From Magnaporthiopsis rhizophila (taxonomy: Eukaryota; Ascomycota; Sordariomycetes; Magnaporthales; Magnaporthaceae), in contig PYSS01000123.1 in the NCBI GenBank assembly GCA_003049465.1, forward strand, positions 1-64,000: 64,000 bases of DNA, in the 5' to 3' direction. Both the position numbers and the translations under genes were made by a program. Below are positions 38,268-47,799 of this stretch, one piece after another. Under the pieces are notes generated by a model, which did not search any database, was not told where the DNA came from, and saw nothing but the letters and a program-made list of their open reading frames with translations. Within the stretch, counting starts at the first letter, position 1. Every line of letters begins with the position of its first letter.

Positions 38268-38565
38268 TACAGTGGGAAGACAGGAGTATCACTTGGATTT
38301 TTTTGATTTTTTTCCTACTCTGTCCATGAAACTTCCCTTGGGGATAGGCTTTGCGGATGGATCTAGACGTTGAAGGGCGGTATACAAAATAGTACGGAAA
38401 AAAAAAAAATGCGCGATCCACTGCTTTTGCTTATTTACTTATGTGTCAAATCCTTGTTGGGGCTGAAACCCAGGTTTAATTTGTGCAGTCGTGCGTTGAA
38501 AATTAAGAGTTGATTTCAGGTCTGGAGCAGAATATTGAAACCCGGGCGGTACCTTTGTCCGTCGA
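38268..38565 (+). repeat. Dispersed repeat, copy 2
   Basis: This copy matches about 697-940 in the same orientation and order of blocks, with an extra segment before the terminal GCGGTAC and a longer T-rich run. It starts about 110 bp after the Zn2Cys6 stop codon, so it may form part of that gene's 3' untranslated region or terminator. It has no coding capacity. Confidence 0.7.
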
Positions 38566-38851
38566 CGGCAAGCTTGAGCTGTTTCGTCGGAATTCATGAT
38601 GATTCAACGGGTGATGAGATGGGTTGGTAGGGCTTTCCATCATCTGGGCGGTGCAAGCATTCGATCGAGTTTTCTATTTTGCTTCTTTTACATGTAATCT
38701 TTTCTATCATTCCTTATCTAGGTCGTATGTAATACGGTTGGGTTTGGAGAGCGCTTAATTAGAACATCAAGTCATCCGCCCATAACCAGCATCGTGGACC
38801 ACAAAGCCAACCCGTTGTCGTCACCCTGATACCGAATTCTCATAAAACCCA

Positions 38852-41851
38852 TCAGGAAGACCGGTTAATGGTCAACGGCTTAAACGGCTTTCGCAGCCTG
38901 TCCAGCGATCCCGTGCTGACCCGTGGCGCCCCCATCGGCCTCTTGTTGTAGCTGTTCTTGATGCTGATCGGCACCCCGCTCGGCAGCGAACATGTGGTCG
39001 TGTGGAAGCAAGACGCCGCCTGTACGCTCTGGGGCGGCGGCGGTTCGCCACCCTCGCCCGCAGCAGCCTTCGTGGGCGAGCTGGAGAAGTGCGAGTATCG
39101 AGTTGTGGCTGTGTGGTCGCGCTTCGCCGCGCCCGGCCGCGGCATCGGGGCGGCTCTATTGCCGCCAGCGAGTCTGTGGTTCGCAAGCTCAGGCGCTATC
39201 CTTGGGGCCTGCGGCTGGCGAGCCATTTGCCGGCCAGCTCCTGGGGCAGCATGGGGTTGCGCTCCAGGGCGTGCAGGGGCGCCGGGTCTCGCAAAGCCTG
39301 GCCGAGCTGCTGTTGGTGGCGGCGGCACTCCGGGGTCGGTCTTGGTCTGTCCGCTCGCCCCGCCGCGGACAAAGCCGGCCAGGTTTCGCCGGTCCGGCTG
39401 ACGACCGGCAGCGGGTGCTGCGGCGACCTTCGTGTTATTTTGCGGGGCTGACGCCGGCGGAGCAGCAGCGTGATGACTCCCAGCCGTGACGAATCCAGGG
39501 AAACTGGCCATCGTGAACCCTGCCGACTGGTCCATTGTGGTTGTGAAGCCGATGTTCTGGCCCCATTGCTGTTGCTCCTGCTGTTCCAGCCCGGCGCCGG
39601 CAGAATGCCGAGCCCGCTTGACACGCGGACCTCTATCTCCAGAGCCGTCTGCCCATGATCCAGTCCGGCTCAACCCCGAGTCGCGGTCGTGCTGCTCAGG
39701 GTCGACGGGAAACATGTCGTCATCCATCGACACCTCGAATGGCTTCAGCGAATCGAATATCTGGTCCTGGGTCGGCGGCTTTCTCCCGAGGATTCGTCCG
39801 ATCTCCTCCACCACGCTGCCATCAAAGGCCGGTCCATGCTTTGCAAAATAGTTCTCGACTCCGCTAATAAACGACGACAGTTCCACCCTCTCGCCGCTGC
39901 CATATCCTCCAAAGAGCGGACGGCTGAGATACAGCAGAGCTTTCGCCCGGGTCATGGCGACGTACAAAAGGCGTCGCTCCTCGTCACCATCTTCTGACCG
40001 CGAGTGTGGTATGCTGCCGTTGTACACGGCCGGGATGAACACCACGGGCCATTCGAGGCCCTTGGCGGCGTGGATCGTGGACACGGTGACCATGGGCTTG
40101 GATTTGTCCGGGTCGTCCTTCTGCACATCCGTCGCGAGAGAGACGTTGGCTAGAAACTTGGCGAGTGTGTCTTTTTCGGGAGCCTGCTCGACACCATCGA
40201 TCTCGGGAAGGCTCTCATCCGCTTCGGCCTCTTTCGTAAAGTCGGTCGCCATGTTGACCAACTCCTGCACGTTCGCCCAACGGCCCTCCCACTCGTCGTT
40301 GTACGTGTCCTTTAGGTACTGCTCAAAGTTCAACCGGGACAGAACTTGGCCGATGATGTCGAGCATTCCAAAGGGCTGCTCAAGAGTGGCAGCTTTGACG
40401 CGTTTCCGCATGTCCAACACTAGCCGTATGAGCCCGCCGGTCAGGTTCTGCTCGACTTGCTTTCGGATGTTGGTTTTTGCCAAGCGATGGCCCGTGCAGT
40501 GCTTGTGAAGTAAGCTCCAGAGGCTCTGTGAAGATTTCTCGGCCTCCTCCAGCAAAGCCTTGATGGTCGCGTCCCCAGCCCCTCTTTTTGGGACGTTTAT
40601 TATCCTCGCAAGGGCGTCGTTGGCGTCGGGCTGGTTGATGACCCGCAAATAGTCGAGCACGATCTTGATCTCGGCTCTCTCATAGAACTTGAACACACCG
40701 GCCATCTTGTATGGGATCCCGGCCTTGCCCAGCGCACTTTCGATATGTCTCGATAGCGAGGCCGACCGAAGGAGAATGGCGACGTCGTCATGTGTCATCA
40801 AGGTCCCCGAGAGTAACAGTATCCTCTTGAGCTCGGACACTATCCATTCAGCCTCCTGGGAAGATGACCTGAGCTTCCGCAGGACTGGTTTGGTCCCTCG
40901 GACGTGGACCGCCTTGAGAGCCTTGTCGAACCTCTTCTCGTCCTGCTGGATGATCTTGAGGGAGATTGCGAGGATGCGCTCAGAGGATCTGTAGTTCTCC
41001 TCAAGCGCAACCTTGTCGGTGGCTGGGAAGTCGGCAAACATTCGGCTGAGATTTCTAATATCGGCTGAACGCCACCCGTAGATGCTCTGGTCAGGGTCGC
41101 CGACGACGGTGATGGTCTGGCGTCCCTGTGCGAGAAGCTTCATGAGCTCGTACTGGATCCCATTGGTGTCCTGATATTCGTCAATCAGGACGGCCCGCAC
41201 GTTCGAGACGCACTCGGGAGCGGCGCGCAGCAGTTCGACACACTTTACCAGCAGATCGTCGTAGTCCAGCAGATTGGACCGGGCGAGATGGTCCTGGTAT
41301 TCCTGGTAGCACGTCTCCAGCTGCTGGTTGTTCTGGCTCTTGGCCGCTCCTGGTTTCTGTGGCGGCGGGACCTCGTCCCTAGCCCTCGACTTCTTCTTGC
41401 TGATCCAGCCGCGAGCCATGGCCGGATCGATCCCCAGGTTGAGACGCTTGCAGATGCGGCTGATGACTGCGCGCGAGTCAGAGTCGTCGGCGATGCTGAA
41501 CTTCTGGTCCAGCCCGATCTTCTTTCCGTAGGTGGCGAGATATCTGCGGGATATGCTGTGGAAGGTCCCCAGGACGATCTTTTTGCCCCTCTCGGTGCCG
41601 AGAGCCTTGTCGATGCGCTCCCCCATTTCGCGCGCGGCCTTGACGGTGAAGGTGGCGACAACGACATCTTGGGGCCGATAGCGCACGATGTCGACGAGCC
41701 AGACAACGCGTGATGTCAGGGTGTGCGTCTTGCCGCTGCCCGGGCCGGCCAGGATCGCGACGGTCGAAGCATTGGAGCTGACTGCTCGGCGCTGGGCGGG
41801 GTTCAGCGACCCGAGGATCGAGTTGCGTCTTGACGCGTCCGCCATGGTCAT
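38852..41851 (-). CDS. srs2: Srs2/UvrD-type ATP-dependent DNA helicase
   Basis: A single exon of 999 codons from ATG at 41851; a second in-frame ATG at 41845 has a better context. All superfamily 1A motifs are present in order: AGPGSGKT (Walker A, about residues 35-42), FTVKAAREMGERI (Ia), LIDEYQDTN (Walker B), VVGDPDQSIYGWRSADI (III), ENYRSS (IV), VSTIHAAKGLEWPVVFIP (V) and RRLLYVAMTRAKALLYLS (VI). The last 300 residues are Pro/Ala/Gln-rich and disordered, the position where yeast Srs2 carries its Rad51- and PCNA-binding region. The family unwinds DNA 3' to 5' and strips Rad51 filaments to limit recombination. The gene converges on the Zn2Cys6 gene with about 700 bp between them. Confidence 0.9.
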   Translation of the reverse strand: MTMADASRRNSILGSLNPAQRRAVSSNASTVAILAGPGSGKTHTLTSRVVWLVDIVRYRPQDVVVATFTVKAAREMGERIDKALGTERGKKIVLGTFHSISRRYLATYGKKIGLDQKFSIADDSDSRAVISRICKRLNLGIDPAMARGWISKKKSRARDEVPPPQKPGAAKSQNNQQLETCYQEYQDHLARSNLLDYDDLLVKCVELLRAAPECVSNVRAVLIDEYQDTNGIQYELMKLLAQGRQTITVVGDPDQSIYGWRSADIRNLSRMFADFPATDKVALEENYRSSERILAISLKIIQQDEKRFDKALKAVHVRGTKPVLRKLRSSSQEAEWIVSELKRILLLSGTLMTHDDVAILLRSASLSRHIESALGKAGIPYKMAGVFKFYERAEIKIVLDYLRVINQPDANDALARIINVPKRGAGDATIKALLEEAEKSSQSLWSLLHKHCTGHRLAKTNIRKQVEQNLTGGLIRLVLDMRKRVKAATLEQPFGMLDIIGQVLSRLNFEQYLKDTYNDEWEGRWANVQELVNMATDFTKEAEADESLPEIDGVEQAPEKDTLAKFLANVSLATDVQKDDPDKSKPMVTVSTIHAAKGLEWPVVFIPAVYNGSIPHSRSEDGDEERRLLYVAMTRAKALLYLSRPLFGGYGSGERVELSSFISGVENYFAKHGPAFDGSVVEEIGRILGRKPPTQDQIFDSLKPFEVSMDDDMFPVDPEQHDRDSGLSRTGSWADGSGDRGPRVKRARHSAGAGLEQQEQQQWGQNIGFTTTMDQSAGFTMASFPGFVTAGSHHAAAPPASAPQNNTKVAAAPAAGRQPDRRNLAGFVRGGASGQTKTDPGVPPPPTAARPGFARPGAPARPGAQPHAAPGAGRQMARQPQAPRIAPELANHRLAGGNRAAPMPRPGAAKRDHTATTRYSHFSSSPTKAAAGEGGEPPPPQSVQAASCFHTTTCSLPSGVPISIKNSYNKRPMGAPRVSTGSLDRLRKPFKPLTINRSS

Positions 41852-42712
41852 CAACGAGCGCCCCCGGCTAAATCATGCGATGTTGAGAACCAGGAGAGGG
41901 CGAGTATTCAATCGCGGGTATGCTAGGAGAAGGTTCTTTTGATTCTACAAGCCAATTCTAGAAGCACGGCCCGGCACATGTCCATCACGGCGCGGCTAAA
42001 GATGGTTGGCACTGTTTCGCGTCAGAGTGTCGCGACGACAGCCAGGGTATAGCGCCATTGCGCCGATGGACCGCGAAATCAGGTGACAAGTCCCTGCCCC
42101 TGAGCCTGAGTGTCCACACACGTGACTTCTGCGGGGACGCGACAGGCAAGCTTCACTCAAGAAGGGACGTGACCGTGCCAAGTCCATGGAAAAAGCTTTA
42201 GCCCGCATATGCAGCCCGAGCAAGCAGGTCTGCGAAGGCCCGGCTAGCGGTTGCAAGGCCAATCCAGGCTGTTTGCCCGGCCAATCGCCCTCTTCGTCAC
42301 ACAGGTGACGTGTGACGATGTGATTCTCACTGCGGAGTACGTGTGTTGCTTGTGTGACATCTGCTGACGCTCAAGCCACCAACGTGAAAAAAAAACTCAA
42401 GTGAGTTGGGTTTGTAAAGATCCAATTCAAGAGTCACGTCGTCTGAAAACAGGCGGCCAGTTAGCTCGCCAGTGTAGCCGCCAGGAAAACGAAACACGAA
42501 GTCACGCAAGCCAATGCCCGTTGGGACTTGAATTGTGGCAAGGGATCTAAGCTAGCGGACCTCCGCGGCGGGTAGTAGGGTTGTCATCACCGAAGATGCA
42601 AGAACAAAGTAGGTTTCGTCCCATCACAACCTATCTATAGCCTTCCGCGCCTGCACCAGCACCAGCACCAGCACCAGCACCAGCACCATCACCATCACCA
42701 GCTCCATCGTCT
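41852..42712. other. Intergenic region with GCACCA repeat
   Basis: About 860 bp between the helicase start and the stop of the small secreted protein gene. Apart from the hexanucleotide repeat next to that gene I see no gene. The left part should hold the helicase promoter. Confidence 0.6.
42653..42700. repeat. CACCAG hexanucleotide repeat
   Basis: About six CACCAG units followed by CATCAC units. On the minus strand they read GGTGAT and GGTGCT and start about 15 nt after the TAA of the secreted cysteine-rich gene, so they are transcribed in its 3' untranslated region. Confidence 0.9.
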
Positions 42713-43059
42713 TTATTTGCAAGTGTCGCAGCGTTGGCAGCAGTTTTGGAACTTGGGGCAGCAGCAAGTACTGGGGTCCCAGCCGGAGCATGAGCACTCA
42801 AGGCAAGGGCCCTGACGTGGGTCGAGGTCTGCGAAGCGGGGCTTGAAAGAGAAGGAGCCGTCCGCCCGTTGGACAACCTCACCGGCGATGGTAGTGTCCG
42901 CGGGCTATACAGCACCACGGTTGGGTTTAAGTGTCAGCATAGGGACCCACGGTTTATAAATGGTACCGTCCGTATGCCAGTCTAGGAACGCACCTGCGGG
43001 GCAGCAAAGGCGACGCCAGTAAGGCCCAGGCAAAAGAAGATCGGCGAAAAGAGCTTCAT
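42713..43059 (-). CDS. Small secreted cysteine-rich protein
   Basis: A two-exon gene not evident from open frames alone. Exon 1, 43059-42994, encodes MKLFSPIFFCLGLTGVAFAA then PQ, a textbook signal peptide cleaved about residue 20. The donor is GTGCGT, the intron is 89 nt, and the acceptor is CTGTATAG. Exon 2, 42904-42713, is in phase and ends with TAA. The 85-residue precursor carries ten cysteines packed into its last 30 residues (positions 56, 59, 61, 69-71, 77, 78, 81, 84), including a CCC triplet and a CC pair, which implies up to five disulphides. No domain is recognised. Such proteins are typical candidates for secreted effectors, antimicrobial or surface proteins, but function here is inference. 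An overlapping 95-codon frame on the same strand is rejected because it lacks an ATG in good context and has Ala/Gly repeats. Confidence 0.75.
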
Positions 43060-44821
43060 TTTTAGAATGCCGAAAGCTATATGGTTGGCTTTTGTGTTTA
43101 CGGGATGTAATGTGTTCTGATGTCTTTCTAATAATTACTTCGCTCCGAAATCTCTAGACCAGATGGAAACATCAGGCGGTTTAAATACGTGGTGGACGAC
43201 GGCGACGACACGGAAGCATAGGCAAACAAAATCCAAATAGCAAGTCCGAGAACAGCTGGGAGATGGTGCCTGATTTGCTGGCACATCTCCGACAGTGCCG
43301 TCAGCGATCCTTCCGTGCTGTCCGGTTTTGGGTATAATAAACGCCTCTGTCCGGTCTCGTCGGGGCGGTTCAGTGACGTCCATTTTCCCGCTGCCCGAAA
43401 GAAGGTATGATATTCTCGCATGGTTGTTGGGATTAACCATCACATCACATGTTTACCTCCCATTTGTTATCACATCCTTCCCCTCTCTTATCATCACTTT
43501 TTATATTTAGTGACTTTATGCTCGCGGGCGTCATCCGAATCCTTCCTAGCGTCTTGTCACCATTTGTCCTGATCGGCAGTTGGTGTCTGCAGCCGTGACA
43601 ATGCACGGTGCCGCCTTTCGAGCACGTTGCGCCGAGCTAATACTGACACGCCATCGGCTGCGTTAGACTAAGTTCAACCTCGCCAGGGAACAGGCATCAG
43701 TCGAGCTATTCTCGTCACTATTAGACTGTTACACCCCGGCACTGGCTTTTATGAAATCTAATAAATACGGATTGGACGATGGCCTAGATTAGAACACTGA
43801 GAACGGCAGAAGAAAATCTTTGCTCGCATGCCGGTACTCGGGTCCAAGACAATGCGGGTTGATACGACCCGGCAAGCCCACGGGCCCGGGTAGGTGTGGG
43901 CTTGTGGCACACAGCACGCACAAGCGAGTCCTCGAGGATTCGAGGGCCCCCAACCCGGGCATCCTTCCTTCCCGCTCAATTGTTCGCGCCATGCAGATTC
44001 GACCCTTGCCGACGCATGAGCGAGTGAGAGACCATTCGATAGTATGCATGACCAGATGGAGGGGTGGCCAGCCGCCTGACTGGTCCAGACGGCCAGCTAG
44101 AGGAGGGGAAAGCCGCCGTGGCTCGACAGGGGTGCTGGCCAACCAGATGACGAGCGCACCCGAAAATTGCGATGGCGGGGTGACGGCCAGGGGGCGATTT
44201 GGGGAATTGGCAGCGGCCCCACCGATCGGCGGCCAATCACACGCAGGCGCCCCAAATCGCGGGCGCTTACAGACCCTGCTGGCTGCGGGCGCCTGTCCAA
44301 CCACGACACACCGCTGCCCCTCTATCCCGCCTTCCCGCCCTGGCTGGCGAGCAAAAAGAGCCCCCAGGGGCACTCGTAATGTGACTGGAACGGCCGGGCC
44401 CCCAATGCAGGCTCTGGCACTCTTGCGCACCCCAATGGGAGGAGGACGACCATGGGATGCTGGCCATGTCCCCATCAGCCCATCAGTCTACTTGCGATCC
44501 GGCCAATGCTAGGCTGGCGCTATTAGTGGTCGTGGCCCACCCCTCGAAGCATCGGGCGCACAAGCTGCCGCCGCATCACGGTATCAACAGCCGCTATATA
44601 CCCAGTCGTGGTCTCCTTGACCCGGAATCTGCCTGCCAGATCTCTTACGCCGTCAGCATCTGCACTGGCTCCCGTCGCTCATCGACGCACCAAGCGTTTT
44701 ACCCGACCCCTTTTTCCACTCCAAGCCGATCCTCGACCCGTCGAACAAGAGATGCCGGCCTGACCACTCCCGTGAGAGCGTGCCTCACTTCGGCTTTTTG
44801 CTCCCATCCCCTTCTTCAATC
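43060..44821. other. Divergent intergenic region
   Basis: About 1.76 kb between the divergent secreted-protein gene and the single-pass membrane protein gene. It should contain both promoters. A GC-rich part at about 43800-44500 carries overlapping open frames on both strands, which I read as composition artefacts. CCAAT-containing sequence lies near 44231. Confidence 0.55.
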
Positions 44822-46489
44822 ATGCACACACCCTCCGCATCCGGTATATATCAGCATATGCTTCCTCGGCACTTCCCTCTTTTGCCTCGACTCGCCTTCC
44901 CAACCTTAACGTCCTCAAGCCTTATCCTGTGTCTTGTCGTTGTGGCCTCGGCCCCCGTAAGCTCTGCACCATCGCCACCGTCCCCGGCACGAGGCCCCTC
45001 GCTCTCGACTCGAGCTCTTTCGGATAAGGTTTACCTGCCGGCCCAGATCGGAGGCATAGTTGGCTCATACGCCCTCTGCCTGGTGCTGGTCGCCACCGCC
45101 CTCCTCGCGCTCGCCAGGACCAGACGCAAGCGTCTCGAGGCAGCAGACGAACTCGAGGACGACGACGGGACGTTGAAGCTACCCTCGTTTGACGACATCA
45201 TCCCAGCCGACGCTCCGAACCCCGCATTTACCTTGCCTGTGAACGAGCCAGAATATCCATATCCGACGGCTCCCGCGCAGAGCCCAAGAAACTTTTCATA
45301 TCCGGCCCTCGCCAGTCCCACCAGGACAGAGCAGTCGTTCCATACATACGCACCCTCGCCCACCTCGACCATCATCGCACCTGGCGTTGACCTCTCGGTA
45401 GACCAGAACGTGGTGGCAGCAGACAGACAAATGGCGCAAACACAGCTGGAAGACATGTATCGGCTCGTGATGGAGCAGGAGGCGGCCAAGGAGGCCGGCG
45501 TCCAGTTCGAGCCACCACCGATGCCCGCCGCCCGGCTGCCGCCACAACAGCCCCTGGCGTCGCCCAGCACCGGGACATTGAGCAAGAAGGAGAAGAACAA
45601 GCCGGCGAGCCTGAACCTGGCCAAGGACGGCGGGGACAAGGACAAACCCCAGTCGAGGACGGCGTCGATCCTGTCGGCGCTCAAGTCGCCCCTCAGGAAA
45701 AAGCAGCAGGTCCGCGGGGTGGAGATCTCGTCGCCCATAATGACGCCCATGACCGGCACTTTTCCGCGGGCCGAGGGCGAGGAGATGCGGGCCATCCCGC
45801 CCAGGCATTACGCCCCACCCGCGCCGCCGCCACTGCCCACCGACCTGTCACGCCGTGCGATGCAGCCCCTGACTCCCGACATGTCGCCCGACAGCACGCA
45901 GAGCATCGACGAGAGGCTCGGCGGGCAGCTGGCCGCCGAGGTGCCCCATTACAGGAGGCAGCTGCCACTGCGGGAGGTGGCGCAGCAGAACAACCACCAC
46001 TCGCGCAACGCGTCGAGCGCCACGGCCGACGTCGACCCGCAGTCGGCCACGTCGGAGCGGTCCACCGCGCCCCTGGTCGGCCTGCCCTCGTCGCCCAAGC
46101 CCAACATGACGCGGTTCCCCTCGGGCCTGCTGACGCTGCCGTCGTCGCCCAAGCCGGGCGCCACCTTCCAGCGGTCGGGCGCGCCGTCGGCCGTGCGCAC
46201 GGGCGGCGCCCTGCCCCTGCGGGCCTACGAGCCCTCCCTCGCGTCGCCGGGCCTGATCGCGCGCACGACCAAGGAGACGACGTTTGAGCGCGCTGGCCCG
46301 CTGTCGCCCGGCGGCCAGCGGACGCCCTTCACGGGCGCGGCCGTGCCGTACTCGCCCTACCAGCCCTTCTCGCCCGTCATCCCCATGACGCCCAGCCTCG
46401 TGACCAAGGCCGACCGCAAGAGGATGAAGAAGCTTGAGCCCAAGACCCCGACGCTCGAGATGGTCAAGAACGAGAGCGATATCTGGTAA
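44822..46489 (+). CDS. Single-pass membrane protein with long disordered cytosolic tail
   Basis: A single exon of 555 codons from ATG at 44822. The upstream in-frame extension has no ATG. A hydrophobic signal-like segment (about residues 29-47, LTSSSLILCLVVVASAPVSS) is followed by a short Pro/Ser linker and a transmembrane helix at about 71-94 (IGGIVGSYALCLVLVATALL). The helix ends in RTRRKRLEAADELEDDD, a positive-then-acidic stop-transfer pattern that places the rest inside the cell. The remaining 450 residues are Pro/Ser-rich, with repeated LVGLPSSPKPN/LLTLPSSPKPG motifs and many SP/TP sites. The C-terminus KLEPKTPTLEMVKNESDIW is distinctive. Family and function are unknown; a plasma-membrane or cell-wall signalling role is only a guess. 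Confidence 0.75.
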   Translation: MHTPSASGIYQHMLPRHFPLLPRLAFPTLTSSSLILCLVVVASAPVSSAPSPPSPARGPSLSTRALSDKVYLPAQIGGIVGSYALCLVLVATALLALARTRRKRLEAADELEDDDGTLKLPSFDDIIPADAPNPAFTLPVNEPEYPYPTAPAQSPRNFSYPALASPTRTEQSFHTYAPSPTSTIIAPGVDLSVDQNVVAADRQMAQTQLEDMYRLVMEQEAAKEAGVQFEPPPMPAARLPPQQPLASPSTGTLSKKEKNKPASLNLAKDGGDKDKPQSRTASILSALKSPLRKKQQVRGVEISSPIMTPMTGTFPRAEGEEMRAIPPRHYAPPAPPPLPTDLSRRAMQPLTPDMSPDSTQSIDERLGGQLAAEVPHYRRQLPLREVAQQNNHHSRNASSATADVDPQSATSERSTAPLVGLPSSPKPNMTRFPSGLLTLPSSPKPGATFQRSGAPSAVRTGGALPLRAYEPSLASPGLIARTTKETTFERAGPLSPGGQRTPFTGAAVPYSPYQPFSPVIPMTPSLVTKADRKRMKKLEPKTPTLEMVKNESDIW

Positions 46490-47164
46490 TTTGGGAAAAG
46501 AGGGACAAGAACTGGAAAACATCACATTAAGAAAAAAAAAAACGGGTTAAAGCGAGATCCAACCCAGAGCGTTCTCATCCTGCATCTCCAAATACTTTCG
46601 CTTTCATTCCTCTTCTCTTCTCGACTTTCTTTTCACTTTCTTTTTTCTTTGCATCATGTTTATGACTCTCCCAAGGCCTATATCGAGGACGCCGTCACTT
46701 GCGCCCTGTCTTGGACCCTGCTTGTATGTGTTTCTTTCTTAATACTGTCACCGTAGGTCTGGAGAGGCGGTGGATGGCTGGGATCTGGGGTCTAGGGGGT
46801 ATTCTACTAGAATGGCGCAAACAACAATAGTTACGTTTCCATTTTGAGCTTCCCTTGCCGGGTTTCGCGATGTTGATTCTTATCCCTGTGATTCGTGGCT
46901 GTGAAAAAGTGCTGTTTGTGTGTTCCAAGTTTCTGTCTTTGCTGCTAGTCCAGCAAGCGCTTAATCTGCCCAGTTTACGATCTATGGTAAGAAGGTAAAA
47001 CAACGCAGATTGGAAAATAATGAGACTGTTGGCGGCCGAGTAGATATCATGCACAACCGGATGTTTATGGTGACTCTTAGTTGTCGAGTTTAAAAAAAAA
47101 GGAACAAAAAGAAACATTCTGTGGACCACATGCATCATATGCTGTGTGGAACCACGGGGCATGT
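46490..47164. other. Intergenic region
   Basis: About 675 bp after the membrane protein gene, with pyrimidine-rich and A-rich patches and no gene. It should contain the 3' untranslated region of that gene. Confidence 0.6.
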
Positions 47165-47236
47165 CGATCCAGGCAGGGATCGAACCTGCAATCTCTTGAT
47201 TCGTAGTCAAGCGCCTTGCCATTTGGCCACTGGACC
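47165..47236 (-). tRNA. tRNA-Arg (ACG anticodon)
   Basis: The minus strand folds as a complete cloverleaf of 72 nt. The acceptor stem is GGTCCAG/CTGGATC with one G-T pair and discriminator G, the anticodon stem is CTTGA/TCAAG around the loop CTACGAA (anticodon ACG), and the T arm contains GGTTCGATCC. There is no intron. It reads CGU (and other CGN after inosine editing) codons. Confidence 0.92.
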
Positions 47237-47422
47237 TGTAGGGCTGTGGGAACCCGAGATGTCATCCGAGTCTATATCTGACCCGGGGAACTGTAATCCT
47301 CCGTTTGGTGTGACCTACTCCATGTTCCTTGGCAGTTTGAGGTTGACCCATCTTTGCTGTCATGAGATTGAGGCGAAAGTGACAGTGACTGTACGTGGGC
47401 GGCTCGTTGGTTTGGGGTAAAT

Positions 47423-47442
47423 CTAGTCGAGGCGTCGACTAG
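47423..47442. repeat. Short perfect inverted repeat
   Basis: CTAGTCGA and TCGACTAG flank a 4-nt GGCG spacer, giving an 8-bp hairpin. It lies just before a tandem 30-mer duplication and about 190 bp from the tRNA-Arg gene. Confidence 0.8.
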
Positions 47443-47447
47443 CTGTG

Positions 47448-47507
47448 CTTCCTCGCCAAAGGGCCGATTCTAGGCAACTTCTTCGCCAAAGGGCCGAGTC
47501 TAGAAAA
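47448..47507. repeat. Tandem 30-bp duplication
   Basis: Two adjacent 30-nt units, each containing TCGCCAAAGGGCCGA and TCTAG, differ at only a few positions. The first runs 47448-47477 and the second 47478-47507. Confidence 0.9.
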
Positions 47508-47759
47508 CGCCTCTGGCTGCACGGGCGATGTCATTACCGCATGTTCTATAATCGAGTGTGGAACTGGCGGAACAATCGCCGGAAGTGACGGAAATAATCC
47601 GCACGGGTCGCAACACTGATTGCACGTGCTGGAGAACGGCCATTGGCCCTCCCGCGTTTACGCCGAGGTCTCTGGCATTGACGAATGAACGCTTGCAGAA
47701 TGAGTGTGCAGGACGGAGAGAAAAGAAATATATATATAAAGAGCTTGGGATATGCAGCT

Positions 47760-47799
<40 letters not shown>

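Noticed and set aside
38852..41851. Bacterial origin for the UvrD-like helicase
   Set aside because: Codon use, lack of bacterial context and the disordered C-terminal tail fit a native fungal Srs2-type gene.
42631..42918. 95-codon Ala/Gly-tailed frame overlapping the secreted cysteine-rich gene
   Set aside because: It depends on the hexanucleotide repeat and has no ATG in good context. The spliced cysteine-rich frame has a signal peptide, clean splice sites and an in-phase join.
43789..44512. Overlapping frames of about 230 codons on both strands upstream of the membrane protein gene
   Set aside because: Both strands are open because of GC-rich composition. Neither has domain, signal or codon features, and the place suits a divergent promoter.
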